Positions 50,475 to 60,500 of a DNA stretch of 64,000 nt are shown in pieces (position 1 is the first letter of the stretch; each line of letters opens with the position of its first letter). The position numbers and the translations under genes were made by a program. The notes under the pieces were generated by a model. The model saw only the letters and a list, made by a program, of their open reading frames with translations. It was not told the DNA's origin and did no database searches. Source of the stretch: Haliea sp964022665 (GTDB taxonomy: Bacteria > Pseudomonadota > Gammaproteobacteria > Pseudomonadales > Halieaceae); NCBI GenBank assembly GCA_964022665.1, contig CAXIDF010000018.1, positions 25,558-89,557 of the forward strand, written 5' to 3'.

Positions 50475-52601
50475 ATGACCGCGAGCGCTGACGATCCCCT
50501 GCTGCAGAGCCTGCTGGCGCTGTGTCGCTATCACGGCAGTGCGTCTACCGCCGAGGCACTGGTGGGTGGCTTGCCGCTTGAGGACGGCCGCTTGACGCCA
50601 TCGCTGGTGCAGCGCGCGGCGAGCCGGGCCGGGCTCGCCAGCCGCCTTGTCGAGCGCAGCGCCCGTGCCGTGGAGCCCGCCCTACTGCCGGCGATTGTGC
50701 TGCTGCGAGATGAGCGTGCCTGCGTGCTGGTGGGCTGGAGTGCCGACGGCAGTGAAGCCACGGTGATCTACCCGCAGTTGAACGAGGCAGCGGTTGTCGT
50801 GCCGGCGGCAGAACTGCTGGCAGATGAGGCCGGCAGCGTCATTGTGTGCCGGCCGCGGTTTCGTTTTGACCAGCGCACGCCGCGTACCGGCACCTCCGAG
50901 CGCGGTCACTGGTTCTGGGATGCGATTCGCGCCAACATGCCCGTCTACCGCGATGTATTGCTCGCGGCCTTCTTTATCAATGTGTTTGCCCTGGCGCTGC
51001 CTATTTTCACCATGAACGTCTACGACCGCGTGGTACCCAACCACGCCTTAGAGACCCTCTGGATGCTGGCGATCGGCGTGGTTGTCATCATGCTCGCGGA
51101 TATTGTGCTGCGCACCATGCGCAGCTATTTCCTCGATCTCGCCAGTCGCCGCGTGGATGTCGAGCTGTCCGGCAAGATCATGGAACGTGTGCTGGGTTCG
51201 CGGCTGGAAAACCGGGCGCTGTCGGTGGGCTCCTATGCGGTGAACCTGCGCTCCTTCGAAACGGTGCGCGATTTCATCACCTCCGCCTCGGTAACGACGC
51301 TGATTGATGTGCCGTTCGCGCTGATTTTTGTCGCGGTAATCGGCTGGATCGCTTGGCCCGTGTTGATTCCGCTGGCGCTGGGTTTGCTGGTGGTGCTGGG
51401 CTATGCCCTGGCTACCCAGGGTAAACTGCGGGCGCTTTCGGAAACCACCTATCGCGCGGGCGCGCAGCGCAACGCCACGTTGATCGAAAGCCTGGTGGGA
51501 CTGGATACCATCAAGGCCATGGGCGCCGAGTCGCGCATGCAGCGCAAGTGGGAGGAAAGCACCGCCTTCCTGGCACATGTGGGCCTGCAGTTGCGGCTGG
51601 TGTCCAATTCCACCATCAATGTGACGCTCTGGGGCAATCAGATGGTCACGCTGTTCGTGATTATCACCGGGGTCTACCTGATCACCGCGGGGCAGTTGAG
51701 CATGGGGGGCCTGATTGCCTGCAGCATGCTGAGCGGACGGGTCATGGCGCCGTTTGGCCAGGTTGCCGGCCTGGTTACCTCATGGCACAACGCCGAGATC
51801 TCGCTGAAGTCGCTGGACGAGGTCATGGCGAAGCCCATGGAGCGCGCCGAGGGTGCCCAGTTCCTGTCGCGGGAAATGTTCCAGGGTGATATCGAGTTTC
51901 GCAATGTGTCCTTTGCCTACCCGGGCGCGGAAATGGAGTCGCTCAGCAATGTCTCCTTCCGTATCCGGCCCGGAGAGCATGTCGCCATTCTCGGGCGCGT
52001 GGGTTCGGGCAAGTCCACGCTGCAGAAACTCGCCATGGGTCTGTATCAGCCGACGGAGGGCGCGGTGATGGTCGATGGTATCGACTTGCGTCAGCTGGAC
52101 CCCAGCGAGCTGCGCTCGCGTGTCGGTTACGTGCCGCAGGACGTGACACTGTTCTTCGGCAGCCTGCGCGACAATATCGCCCTGTCCCACGCCAACGTCA
52201 GCGATGCCGCGCTGGTGCGTGCCGCGGAAATTGCCAATCTGTCCGACTATATCAATCGCCACCCCAAGGGCTTCGATATGCAGGTCAGCGAGCGTGGTGA
52301 CTCCCTGTCAGGTGGTCAGCGCAAGTGCGTGGCGTTGGCGCGTGCCATGGTGCACGAGCCGCCCATTCTGTTGATGGATGAACCCACCGGGTCCATGGAT
52401 CACTCCACGGAGGTGGCGGTGAAGCAGCAACTGACGGGCTGCCTCAAGGGGCGCACCTGGCTGGTGGTTACCCACCGCAACTCGCTGCTGGAGATGGTCG
52501 ACCGCATCCTGGTTATCGACAACGGCAAGCTGGTGGCAGACGGGCCGCGCGACAGCGTTATTCAGGCGCTGCAGCAGGGCAAGATAGGGGCGGCGCGATG
52601 A
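50475..52601 (+). CDS. LapB-like type I secretion ABC transporter
   Basis: A 708-residue permease/ATPase that exports giant adhesins. Residues 1 to about 130 form a C39-like domain without the catalytic Cys-His pair, typical of RTX and LapA exporters. Six membrane helices follow (about 155-430). The ATPase domain has Walker A GRVGSGKST, signature LSGGQRKCVALARAM and Walker B ILLMDEPTGSMD. Its stop overlaps the adaptor start (ATGA). The likely cargo is the LapA-like adhesin at 62455. No TolC/LapE-type outer-membrane gene is in the window. Confidence 0.92.
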   Translation: MTASADDPLLQSLLALCRYHGSASTAEALVGGLPLEDGRLTPSLVQRAASRAGLASRLVERSARAVEPALLPAIVLLRDERACVLVGWSADGSEATVIYPQLNEAAVVVPAAELLADEAGSVIVCRPRFRFDQRTPRTGTSERGHWFWDAIRANMPVYRDVLLAAFFINVFALALPIFTMNVYDRVVPNHALETLWMLAIGVVVIMLADIVLRTMRSYFLDLASRRVDVELSGKIMERVLGSRLENRALSVGSYAVNLRSFETVRDFITSASVTTLIDVPFALIFVAVIGWIAWPVLIPLALGLLVVLGYALATQGKLRALSETTYRAGAQRNATLIESLVGLDTIKAMGAESRMQRKWEESTAFLAHVGLQLRLVSNSTINVTLWGNQMVTLFVIITGVYLITAGQLSMGGLIACSMLSGRVMAPFGQVAGLVTSWHNAEISLKSLDEVMAKPMERAEGAQFLSREMFQGDIEFRNVSFAYPGAEMESLSNVSFRIRPGEHVAILGRVGSGKSTLQKLAMGLYQPTEGAVMVDGIDLRQLDPSELRSRVGYVPQDVTLFFGSLRDNIALSHANVSDAALVRAAEIANLSDYINRHPKGFDMQVSERGDSLSGGQRKCVALARAMVHEPPILLMDEPTGSMDHSTEVAVKQQLTGCLKGRTWLVVTHRNSLLEMVDRILVIDNGKLVADGPRDSVIQALQQGKIGAAR

Positions 52602-53998
52602 GCGAGGCAAAAGAAGCAGCGCCAGCGGAAACTGCCCCCGAACGACCGCGCCGTTTTCTGGCAGATTTCATTTTTGCACCGTGGTTGCGCGCAACCGGCG
52701 ATACCCCCACAGGTTGGGAGCAGGATGCCCATCGCGCCTACCTGCAGCAGCAGCCCCTGCGTGCCCGAGGCCTGCTCTACGTGGTAGCCATCATTGTGCT
52801 TGCCCTGGTGGTCTGGGCCGCATTTGCCCAAGTGGACGAGGTCACCCGCGGCGAGGGCAAGGTGATTCCCTCGCAGCAGATTCAGGTCATGCAGTCGCAG
52901 GACGGCGGGGTAGTGACCGAAATTCACGCGCGTGCGGGTGATATCGTTGAGGCCGGCCAGTTGCTGGTGCGGCTCGACCAGACCCGCTCCACTTCCAACC
53001 TGCGGGAGAACCAGGCAGAGTTTCGCGCGCTGTCGGTACGCGCGGCGCGACTCACGGCCAACCTGGCGGGCACGGCATTCGCGCCGGAACCCGAGTGGTC
53101 CCTGCAGGCTCCGGGCATTGTCGAGCAGGAGCAGGCCTTGTACGAATCACTGCAAGCGCAGCTCACCCTGCAGCGCCAGATTGCCGCAGAGCAGCTGGAA
53201 CAGCGGCAACAGGAGCTGGCGGAGGTCACTGCGCGCTCCCGGCAACTGGCTCGTTCGCTGGAGTTGAGCCGGCAGGAGCTGAGCGTAACGCGGCCCATGG
53301 TTGCCTCCGGCGCGGTTTCCAAAGTGGAAATTCTGCGGCTCGAGCGCGAGGTGAACCAGCTCAGCGGCGAGTACGATCAATCCCGCGCCCAGCTCAAGCG
53401 TCTCGATTCCGCCATCGCCGAGGCCCAGCGGCGGCTGTCGGAAGTGGAGGTGGAATTCGAGAACACGGTGCGCGAGGAGTTGACCGACACCATCGCGCGG
53501 ATCAACGGTCTGCGCGAGGCGGGCGAGGGGCTCAGTGACCGTGTGCGGCAAACTGAGGTGCGCTCTCCTGTGAAGGGCACCGTCAACCGTCTTTACTTCA
53601 ACACGATCGGTGGCGTGGTGTTGCCCGGCAAGGAAGTGATTGAAATTGTGCCGCTGGACGACAGCCTGCTGGTGGAAGTGCGCATCCGGCCCAAGGATAT
53701 CGCATTCCTGGTGCCCGGGCAGGAAGCGCTGGTGAAACTGACGGCCTACGATTTCGTGGTGTACGGCGGGCTTGAAGGCGTGGTTGAACACATTGGTGCC
53801 GACACCATTATGGATGAGGACGGGAATCCGTTCTATGAGGTTCACGTGCGCACCCGGGAGTCGGGTTTTGGTGAGGACATGCCGATCATGCCGGGCATGA
53901 CGGTGCAGGTGGATGTGCTCACCGGCAAGAAAACCATCCTTGCCTATTTGATGAAACCGGTGCTGCGCGCGAAACAGTACGCGCTGACGGAGCGTTAA
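52598..53998 (+). CDS. LapC/HlyD-type membrane-fusion adaptor
   Basis: A 466-residue adaptor of type I secretion. One transmembrane helix near residues 60-80 (GLLYVVAIIVLALVVWAAFA) is followed by a lipoyl/barrel-sandwich half (GEGKVIPSQQIQVMQSQDGG). A long alpha-hairpin coiled coil rich in Gln and Glu covers about residues 150-320, and the second lipoyl half plus beta-barrel follow (RSPVKGTVNRLYFNTIGGVV). It bridges the ABC transporter and the outer-membrane channel. It overlaps the transporter by 4 bases and the regulator by 1. Confidence 0.92.
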   Translation: MSEAKEAAPAETAPERPRRFLADFIFAPWLRATGDTPTGWEQDAHRAYLQQQPLRARGLLYVVAIIVLALVVWAAFAQVDEVTRGEGKVIPSQQIQVMQSQDGGVVTEIHARAGDIVEAGQLLVRLDQTRSTSNLRENQAEFRALSVRAARLTANLAGTAFAPEPEWSLQAPGIVEQEQALYESLQAQLTLQRQIAAEQLEQRQQELAEVTARSRQLARSLELSRQELSVTRPMVASGAVSKVEILRLEREVNQLSGEYDQSRAQLKRLDSAIAEAQRRLSEVEVEFENTVREELTDTIARINGLREAGEGLSDRVRQTEVRSPVKGTVNRLYFNTIGGVVLPGKEVIEIVPLDDSLLVEVRIRPKDIAFLVPGQEALVKLTAYDFVVYGGLEGVVEHIGADTIMDEDGNPFYEVHVRTRESGFGEDMPIMPGMTVQVDVLTGKKTILAYLMKPVLRAKQYALTER

Positions 53999-54609
53999 TG
54001 AAGCATGTTTTTGTCACACCGGGTGGCGCCCTGCGCAACCGCTGGCGGGAAGCGTTCCCCGAGGCGCTGGTGGTAAGCTCGGTGGAGGCGCTTGCGCTGG
54101 AGGCACCCGCAGCGGAAGTGGCGTGGCTGGATGCCAGCCAGATGGACGACACAGCACGCCGGGACCGCCTTGCCGCTACCACTGCGGCGGGCTATCGCGT
54201 GGTGGTAATGAGTGCGGCGCCAGGGGAGGCGGATGCATTTCAGGCGCTCAATGCCGGTGCTGTCGGTTATTGTCACCTGGAATCGGCACCGGAGCAGCTG
54301 CGCGAAATCGGCCTGGTCGTCGCCCATGGCGGTTTGTGGATGCCGGCGGAGCTGGTCCAGCGGCTGGTGGCGCTGTCAGTGCGCACGCAACCCACAAACG
54401 ATTTCGCGGGGGTTGACCTTGACGTGCTTACCCCACGCGAGCGCGATGTGGCGCGCCACGTGGCGCAGGGGGCGAGCAACCGTGAAGTCGCTGTTGCGCT
54501 GGACATCACGGAACGAACGGTGAAGGCGCATTTGTCAGCCGTGTTCGAGAAGCTCGCTGTGCGTGACCGAGTGCAGCTGGCCCTGGTGATGCGTCAGATA
54601 GCGGGCTGA
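53998..54609 (+). CDS. LuxR-type regulator with degenerate receiver domain
   Basis: A 203-residue DNA-binding protein. The C-terminal HTH (LTPRERDVARHVAQGASNREVAVALDITERTVKAHL) is a standard LuxR/NarL domain. The N-terminal 120 residues have the receiver fold, but the acidic pair near the N-terminus is missing (MKHVFVTPGG). The usual lysine after the GAxGY segment is replaced (GYCHLE). One aspartate remains in WLDAS. Normal phosphorylation is therefore doubtful. The ATG overlaps the adaptor stop (TAATG), so it is made with the secretion system it may regulate. Confidence 0.85.
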   Translation: MKHVFVTPGGALRNRWREAFPEALVVSSVEALALEAPAAEVAWLDASQMDDTARRDRLAATTAAGYRVVVMSAAPGEADAFQALNAGAVGYCHLESAPEQLREIGLVVAHGGLWMPAELVQRLVALSVRTQPTNDFAGVDLDVLTPRERDVARHVAQGASNREVAVALDITERTVKAHLSAVFEKLAVRDRVQLALVMRQIAG

Positions 54610-54730
54610 AGCGCCGCTGGCGCGCCATCCGTCACGGTTTCTTGCCGCTGGTCAGCGCCCGCTGGTATTGCCCAGGCCACTGGCGATACTGAAGGCTGAT
54701 GGTAGTGCAAGCAATTGGAGCAGTTAGAGC

Positions 54731-55315
54731 GTGAGCGGAGTCACCACAGTTTGTCGGCGCGGTTCAGCCGGGTTCAGCCTCATCGAGATGATGGTGGTGC
54801 TGGTCATCCTGGCGATTGCCCTGTTGCTGGGTGGGCCCGCATTTACCGACCTCATTCGTGACAACCGCCTGGTATCCAGTGTCTATGGGGTGCGCGCCAC
54901 GCTGAATCTTGCGCGCTCCGAGGCGTTGGCGCGCCGTGATCGCGTGGTGGTGTGCCCGAGCAACGCGACTGGCAGCGGGTGTCTCGACAGCGCCAACTGG
55001 AGCGCGGGCTACATCGCGCTGATGGGCGTAGACGCTAGCGCCGCTGTGGATGCCGGCAACCCCGGGCGCAGCCGTATTCATTGGGAAAACGAAACCAACC
55101 CCGCGGTTACCGTCAGCTTCACCCCGAAACTCGTGGTATTCGATACCATCGGCGCAGCACTGGGCAGCGCCGGAACGTTCGTGTTTTGTGACGAGCGCGG
55201 CGCGAGCAAGGCGCGCGGGTTGATTCTGACCAACGCTGGCACTGTTGCGGCCAGTGTCGACGGTGATGCCAACGGAGTAGTTGAAGACGGAGCAGGCAAT
55301 GATGTTTCTTGCTAG
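54731..55315 (+). CDS. fimT: Minor pseudopilin FimT/FimU (GspH type)
   Basis: A 194-residue type IV prepilin. The leader peptide ends in glycine before the cleaved F-S-L-I-E-M-M-V-V helix, with glutamate at +5. A GspH-like globular domain follows, with cysteine pairs near residues 80-90 and at the end (DVSC). It starts at GTG; GGAG lies 10 bases upstream. First gene of a minor-pilin operon; the 121-bp gap before it contains a GC-rich hairpin but no clear promoter. Confidence 0.9.
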   Translation: MSGVTTVCRRGSAGFSLIEMMVVLVILAIALLLGGPAFTDLIRDNRLVSSVYGVRATLNLARSEALARRDRVVVCPSNATGSGCLDSANWSAGYIALMGVDASAAVDAGNPGRSRIHWENETNPAVTVSFTPKLVVFDTIGAALGSAGTFVFCDERGASKARGLILTNAGTVAASVDGDANGVVEDGAGNDVSC

Positions 55316-55943
55316 AAAACAGCATTCAGTCAGTGGAGTCCGGCAGCAGGCCGGCGTCACGCTGATCGAGGCGCTGGTCACCTTTGTCATTCTGTCGGTA
55401 GGGCTGCTGGGTATTGTCAGCCTGCAGGCCGTCTCCAAGAGTGCCCAGCACCAGGGCATTCAGCGCAGCAAAGCGGTGATGCTGGCCAACGATCTGGTTG
55501 AGCGCATTCGTATCAATCCCGCGGGTCTGGCGACGTACACCGCCGGTGGGCTGACGACGCCTTTTGGTGGCGGCACGTTGAGCGCTCCCGCGACAGATTG
55601 TGCCGCAGTGAGCTGCACCCCGGCCCAGCTTGCGGCTTACGATCTTTGGCTCTGGGAGCGAGGGATTGACGGCGCGACAGTTACCGCCACGGGATCTGAC
55701 TCGGTGGTCAGGAATGCCGGGGGCCTGATTGCACCGCAGGCCTGCGTGCGGTTCACCGCAGATACCGGCATGACCCGCACCGGACTGGTGGAGGTTATTA
55801 TGCAGTGGCGTGGCCTAGGCGAAACACAGGATGCGGTGGCGGCTTTGGGCGGTGAGGCCTGTGGTGGTGCCGCTGCGGGTGCCGACGATTTTCGCCGGCA
55901 GCTGGTGGTCAGCACGTTTGTCATTGACGAGGCCGAGCTATGA
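55299..55943 (+). CDS. pilV: Minor pilin PilV
   Basis: A 214-residue prepilin with leader ending QQAG, mature start VTLIEALVTFVILSVGLLG, and the PilV-typical QGIQRSKAVMLANDLVERIRINP helix. Minor pilins prime pilus assembly and carry PilY1 to the tip. The ATG at 55299 lies inside fimT (17-bp overlap) with GGAG six bases before it. A second ATG follows directly. The stop overlaps pilW by 4 bases. Confidence 0.9.
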   Translation: MMFLARKQHSVSGVRQQAGVTLIEALVTFVILSVGLLGIVSLQAVSKSAQHQGIQRSKAVMLANDLVERIRINPAGLATYTAGGLTTPFGGGTLSAPATDCAAVSCTPAQLAAYDLWLWERGIDGATVTATGSDSVVRNAGGLIAPQACVRFTADTGMTRTGLVEVIMQWRGLGETQDAVAALGGEACGGAAAGADDFRRQLVVSTFVIDEAEL

Positions 55944-56983
55944 CAATGGGCGCGACACGCAAGGCGAACCAGGGCGGTTTTTCCCTGGTGGAATTCATGG
56001 TCGCCATGACGCTGGGCCTGATATTGATAGCCGGTGCTGTATCGGTCTATCTGGCGACCAAGCGTTCCTATACCGAAGTCGAGCAGGTAGCAAGCCTGGC
56101 TGAAAACAGCCGCTTCGCCGTGCAGGTGTTTAACGATTCCCTGCGCCACGCCGGCTTCTTCGGTGGCGCACATCCGCGCGATATCGTGCAGGATACATCG
56201 CTGGGTGGTGTGACTGGAGACTGCACGGGTGATGCGTCCGCCTTCAATGTTGGTGATTATTTGCTCGCGGGTGTGCCGTCGGCAACCGGCGTGGCTTTTG
56301 GTTGCATTACCGATGCCTTGGCGCCGGTGGTGGGTGGGCCGCCGCGCGAGGTGCTGGTGGTCAAGCGGGTGCTGCCGCGTCCGCTTTACGATCGCGATCC
56401 CGACGACGCAGGGGCAGCAGTAGATGGGGTCATCAGCTTTCCCTCGGCGTTGAATGCCCAAGAAGTCTACGTCATTGCCAACAGCGAGCGTGGCCTGTTG
56501 CTCGATGGTGCGGATACTGCGCCGGATGTGCGCGCGGGGAATCCGTTCGCCCTGGCAGCAGCGTGGCCGTATCGCCTGCAGGTCTATTATATCCGCGACC
56601 TGCCAACGCCGACGCTCAGTCGCCGTGTACTGTCGTGGGACGCCGGTACCGGCACCATGGCGATGACCACGGAGGATCTGGTGCCCGGCGTGGAGTCACT
56701 CCGGTTCCGCTTTGGTGTCGATACCACGGGCAACGGTGAGGTCGATCGCTTCATGACGGTAGCGGAAATGACGCTAAACCCCGCTTGGGAAGCAGTTGAG
56801 GCACTGGAGTTGTCCTTGTTACTGCGCGCACCGGCGGAGGATGGCGCCTACGTGGATGGCCGCAGCTACAATATCGGCGGGTTTGTGTGGCAGCCGGCAG
56901 CCGGCGACAACTGGCGCCGTCAGTTGGTGCAGGGAAATGTGTCGCTGCGTAACCCCAAATTGATGATTCGCGGAGGTTTGTAA
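55940..56983 (+). CDS. pilW: Minor pilin PilW
   Basis: A 347-residue prepilin with leader ending NQGG and mature FSLVEFMVAMTLGLILIAGAV. The long globular domain is typical of PilW, which is the largest minor pilin. Segments LAENSRFAVQVFNDSLRHAGFFG and MTTEDLVPGVESLRFRFGVD are family-like. It overlaps pilV (ATGA) and pilX (TAATG), showing a tightly coupled operon. Confidence 0.91.
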   Translation: MTMGATRKANQGGFSLVEFMVAMTLGLILIAGAVSVYLATKRSYTEVEQVASLAENSRFAVQVFNDSLRHAGFFGGAHPRDIVQDTSLGGVTGDCTGDASAFNVGDYLLAGVPSATGVAFGCITDALAPVVGGPPREVLVVKRVLPRPLYDRDPDDAGAAVDGVISFPSALNAQEVYVIANSERGLLLDGADTAPDVRAGNPFALAAAWPYRLQVYYIRDLPTPTLSRRVLSWDAGTGTMAMTTEDLVPGVESLRFRFGVDTTGNGEVDRFMTVAEMTLNPAWEAVEALELSLLLRAPAEDGAYVDGRSYNIGGFVWQPAAGDNWRRQLVQGNVSLRNPKLMIRGGL

Positions 56984-57474
56984 TGAGTCGGCAGCATTCC
57001 GAGCGTGGTGTGGCCCTTGCGGTGTCGCTTCTATTCCTGCTGGTGGTGACCATCGTCAGTATTACGGCGGCGACCAACAGCTCTATCGGGCTGCGTATGG
57101 CGGGTAACCTGCAGGACAATTATGAGTCCTTTCAGGCGGCTGAAGCGGGAATCTACGGCGCATTGGCATTGGCCGGTACGGCGGAAGACCCTTTCCTGCG
57201 TGTTGATGATGATACCCCGTTCGCGGGGCTGGATACCTCCACCGAGCACCCGCTCCGCAGCTTGCGCGACGGTGTGGGCGCCGTGGATGTGCGCGTCGCG
57301 GTCGTCGGGATCGCTCGGGAGTGCCCGCGCCCGCCAGGCGAGACGGGCGGCAGCAGCATTGGCGTATTTGACTGTGATTTCTACCGGGTCACCTCGGAGC
57401 ACGATGTGGCCGGGAAGGCACGCTCGCGCGTGGAACTGGGTGTGATCAAGACGGTGGTAGGTGAAGCCGGTTAG
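56983..57474 (+). CDS. pilX: Minor pilin PilX
   Basis: A 163-residue PilX-type minor pilin. The N-terminus RGVALAVSLLFLLVVTIVSITAA lacks the classic glutamate +5, as is common for PilX, and is followed by NSSIGLRMAGNLQDNYESFQAAEAG, the PilX_N signature. PilX promotes aggregation and tip complex assembly in other species. It follows pilW with a 1-bp overlap and precedes pilY1 by 37 bp. Confidence 0.88.
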   Translation: MSRQHSERGVALAVSLLFLLVVTIVSITAATNSSIGLRMAGNLQDNYESFQAAEAGIYGALALAGTAEDPFLRVDDDTPFAGLDTSTEHPLRSLRDGVGAVDVRVAVVGIARECPRPPGETGGSSIGVFDCDFYRVTSEHDVAGKARSRVELGVIKTVVGEAG

Positions 57475-57511
57475 GCATCGATTGAGCCTGTGTGAACAGG
57501 GGGCGGAAAAA

Positions 57512-60500
57512 ATGAAAATGGCAATGGACACGTGGAATACATTTCGGGCAACGGCGGTGGCGTCTCTGCTGCTGGTGGCGGGAACGTTCCCCGCAGGTGC
57601 TGATGACACGGAAATCTACAAGGCGGAGTTCAGCGCCAGTACCGGTTCCAGGCCCAAGGTGCTGGTGGTGTTCGATGACTCCGGCAGTATGGCGACCATG
57701 GTGGACCAGCAGCGGCCACCCTATGATCCAGAGGATACGACCTATGGGTACTCGTTTAGCTCGGGTAGCCGGCCCAGCGACTGGTCGGACCGCATCTACT
57801 GGTCCACCGATGGCGACGTGCCGCCGAAGAGAATCAGTGGGCAACCCAATCCGAACTGGTTCCTGAAAAGTAAGAACCGCTGCGCGTCCTCCTACGACAG
57901 CCTTGCCCTTGACGGCCGTTTCACAGCGGACCGCGCCCGGCGCTGGGTGGATTCGCGCCCGGTTGAAACGGCGGGCTATTTCCGCTGTGATAACCCTGAT
58001 GAGACCGTGCAGGGCAATGGTTGCTTCAAGTTTGTGGATGTAGAGGTAACTACCGAGATCTGTCCGGATCCGGTAGTTGTCGAGGTTACGAAGGCGGTGT
58101 ACGACGCCTGGACGGGACCAAAGGCACGGGATTGTCCCGAAAAACGTGAATCGATCTGTGTTGATAATCCTTCACGCTGGGATTATTTCATTACCCGGCA
58201 GGATCCCTGTACGACGGAGACGGTAACGGAATCCACCTGGACGCGCATGCGCGACGCAGTGTGGGTCCCGCCATCCACGTCCCTGAGCATCGAGAGCTGG
58301 CAACCACTTACTGGCGGCGTAACCGAGCCGCCGCACGTGGAGTGCCTGAACGACGTGGCTTCCGGGATCACCAACAACGGTTCTGGAGCGGGCCCCGGTT
58401 ATCCGCAGGATGACGTGCAAACCGGCAATGAGTACGGCCCGAACCCGGACCCTTCCATGAATTGGGGTACGGGCGCCTACACGTTCTATACCGGTCATTA
58501 TCTGGACTGGTACTACGATGACTCTCTGGAGGAGCCGCGTAGCCGCATCGATATTGCGCAGGATGTGGTGTCCACCATCATGCGCAGCAACCCCGGCGTG
58601 GATTTCGGCTTGATGGAATTCAACAGTAACCAGGGCAGCAGCAACCACGGGGGGCGTGTGGTCAGCCGCATCATACAGGGCATGACGGACGCGCAGCGTA
58701 CCAACGTCATCGACATGGTGAACTCCATGACGGCAGACGGTGCGACACCACTCTGTGAGTCGATGTACGAGGCCTACCGCTACCTGTCGGGTGGGGAGGT
58801 GCTCTGGGGCGACGATCGTCGCACGGGCGACAGCGCGCCGCCGGACGATGCACTGCCGCAGGATCCCCTGGTCGCCAGCGGCGGCACGTACAACTCTCCT
58901 AGTACCGACTGCGCTTATACCTATGTCATCCTGATGACTGACGGCCAGCCGACTAACGATGACCGTGCCAATACCTATATTGAGACGCTCACTGGCAAGA
59001 CGTGTAGCAATTATCAGCACGACAGTGGTCAGGGCATGCGCAAGAACTGTATGCCTGAACTCGCCGAGTACATGGCTAATACTGACCTGGATGACGATAC
59101 GACCAACGGTAACCAGTTCGGTATCACTTATACCATCGGTTTTACCACCGACCAGGATCTGCTGGCTGATACTGCAGACAAAGGCAAAGGCGAATACTAC
59201 ACGGCGAACAATGCGCAGGAGCTGGCGGCGGCCTTCCAGGGCGCCATTGTCAGCATTCTGGCTACGGACACCACGTTCACATCACCCGCTGTGGCGGTGG
59301 ACACATTCACCCGGACGCAGAGCCGTGACGAAATCTTCTATGCCATGTTCAAGCCCGGCGAAACGGTCGACTGGCAGGGCAATATCAAGAAGTTGAAACT
59401 GCGTATCGACGACGGCGATGCCGTGCTCGTGGACGGTAATGGCACCCCGGCTATCGATGCCGCGACCGGCTTTATCAAGGACAGTGCTGTGACCTTCTGG
59501 GGCGCTACTGCAGATGGCGGTGGCGTTGAGAAAGGCGGTGTTGGCGCGCTGCTTGTTGCCCGGAGTGCGGGCTCGCGCTCTATTTATACCAATACCGGGT
59601 CGGGTGGAGCATTACAAACGCTGGAGTCCGATAACATCACGGCGAGCGCAATGGGTGTTGCCGATGATGCCGAGCTGCACAACCTGTTTGGCGTTACCTC
59701 GGATGTGGCCCTGACCCGCCTGATCAACTGGGCGCGTGGTTTCGACGCCTATGACAGGGACGGTGATGGCGACAGCACGGATACCCGCAGTTGGGTTATG
59801 GGCGATATTCTGCACAGCCAGCCGCTGGTACTGAATTACGGGGCGCGCAGTGGTTATAGCCAGGCGTCTCCGGATATTCGGCTGCTGGTGGGGACCAACG
59901 CCGGCTTTGTACACATGTTCGGGAATGACAACGGGCAAGAAGACTGGGCGTTTTTTCCCAAGGAGCTTGCGCCAATCCTGCGGGCCCGCAGCCAGAATGC
60001 GCGTTCTTCGCAGAACATCTACGGCATGGACCTCACGCCGGTAGCCTATACGCTGGACGTCAATGGCGACGGCACCCTGAATTCCGGCGCCGGTGATAAG
60101 GCGTGGGCGTACTTCGGTATGCGTCGGGGCGGGAACGGCTATTACGCGCTGGACATTTCCGATCCAGAGAATCCGTCCTTCCTGTGGCATATCAATGCGT
60201 CCACTACCGGCTTCACCGAACTGGGCCAGACCTGGTCTGAACCCGTGGTGACGCGTATCCCGGGCTACGCTGACGGTAGTGGTGTGGCGAAACCTGTACT
60301 GATATTCGGCGCAGGCTACGATACCAATAAGGACAGTTCCGGTTTGGCAACGCCGGATGCACGCGGTCGCGGTATTTTCATTGTCGATGCCGAGACGGGT
60401 GCGTTGGTGTGGAGTGTAACGCCGGCTGCCGACAGCGTGAAAAACCTGCGGGAGTCGGGGCTACAGCACTCGGTGGCGGCACCGGTCACGGTGCTGGACG

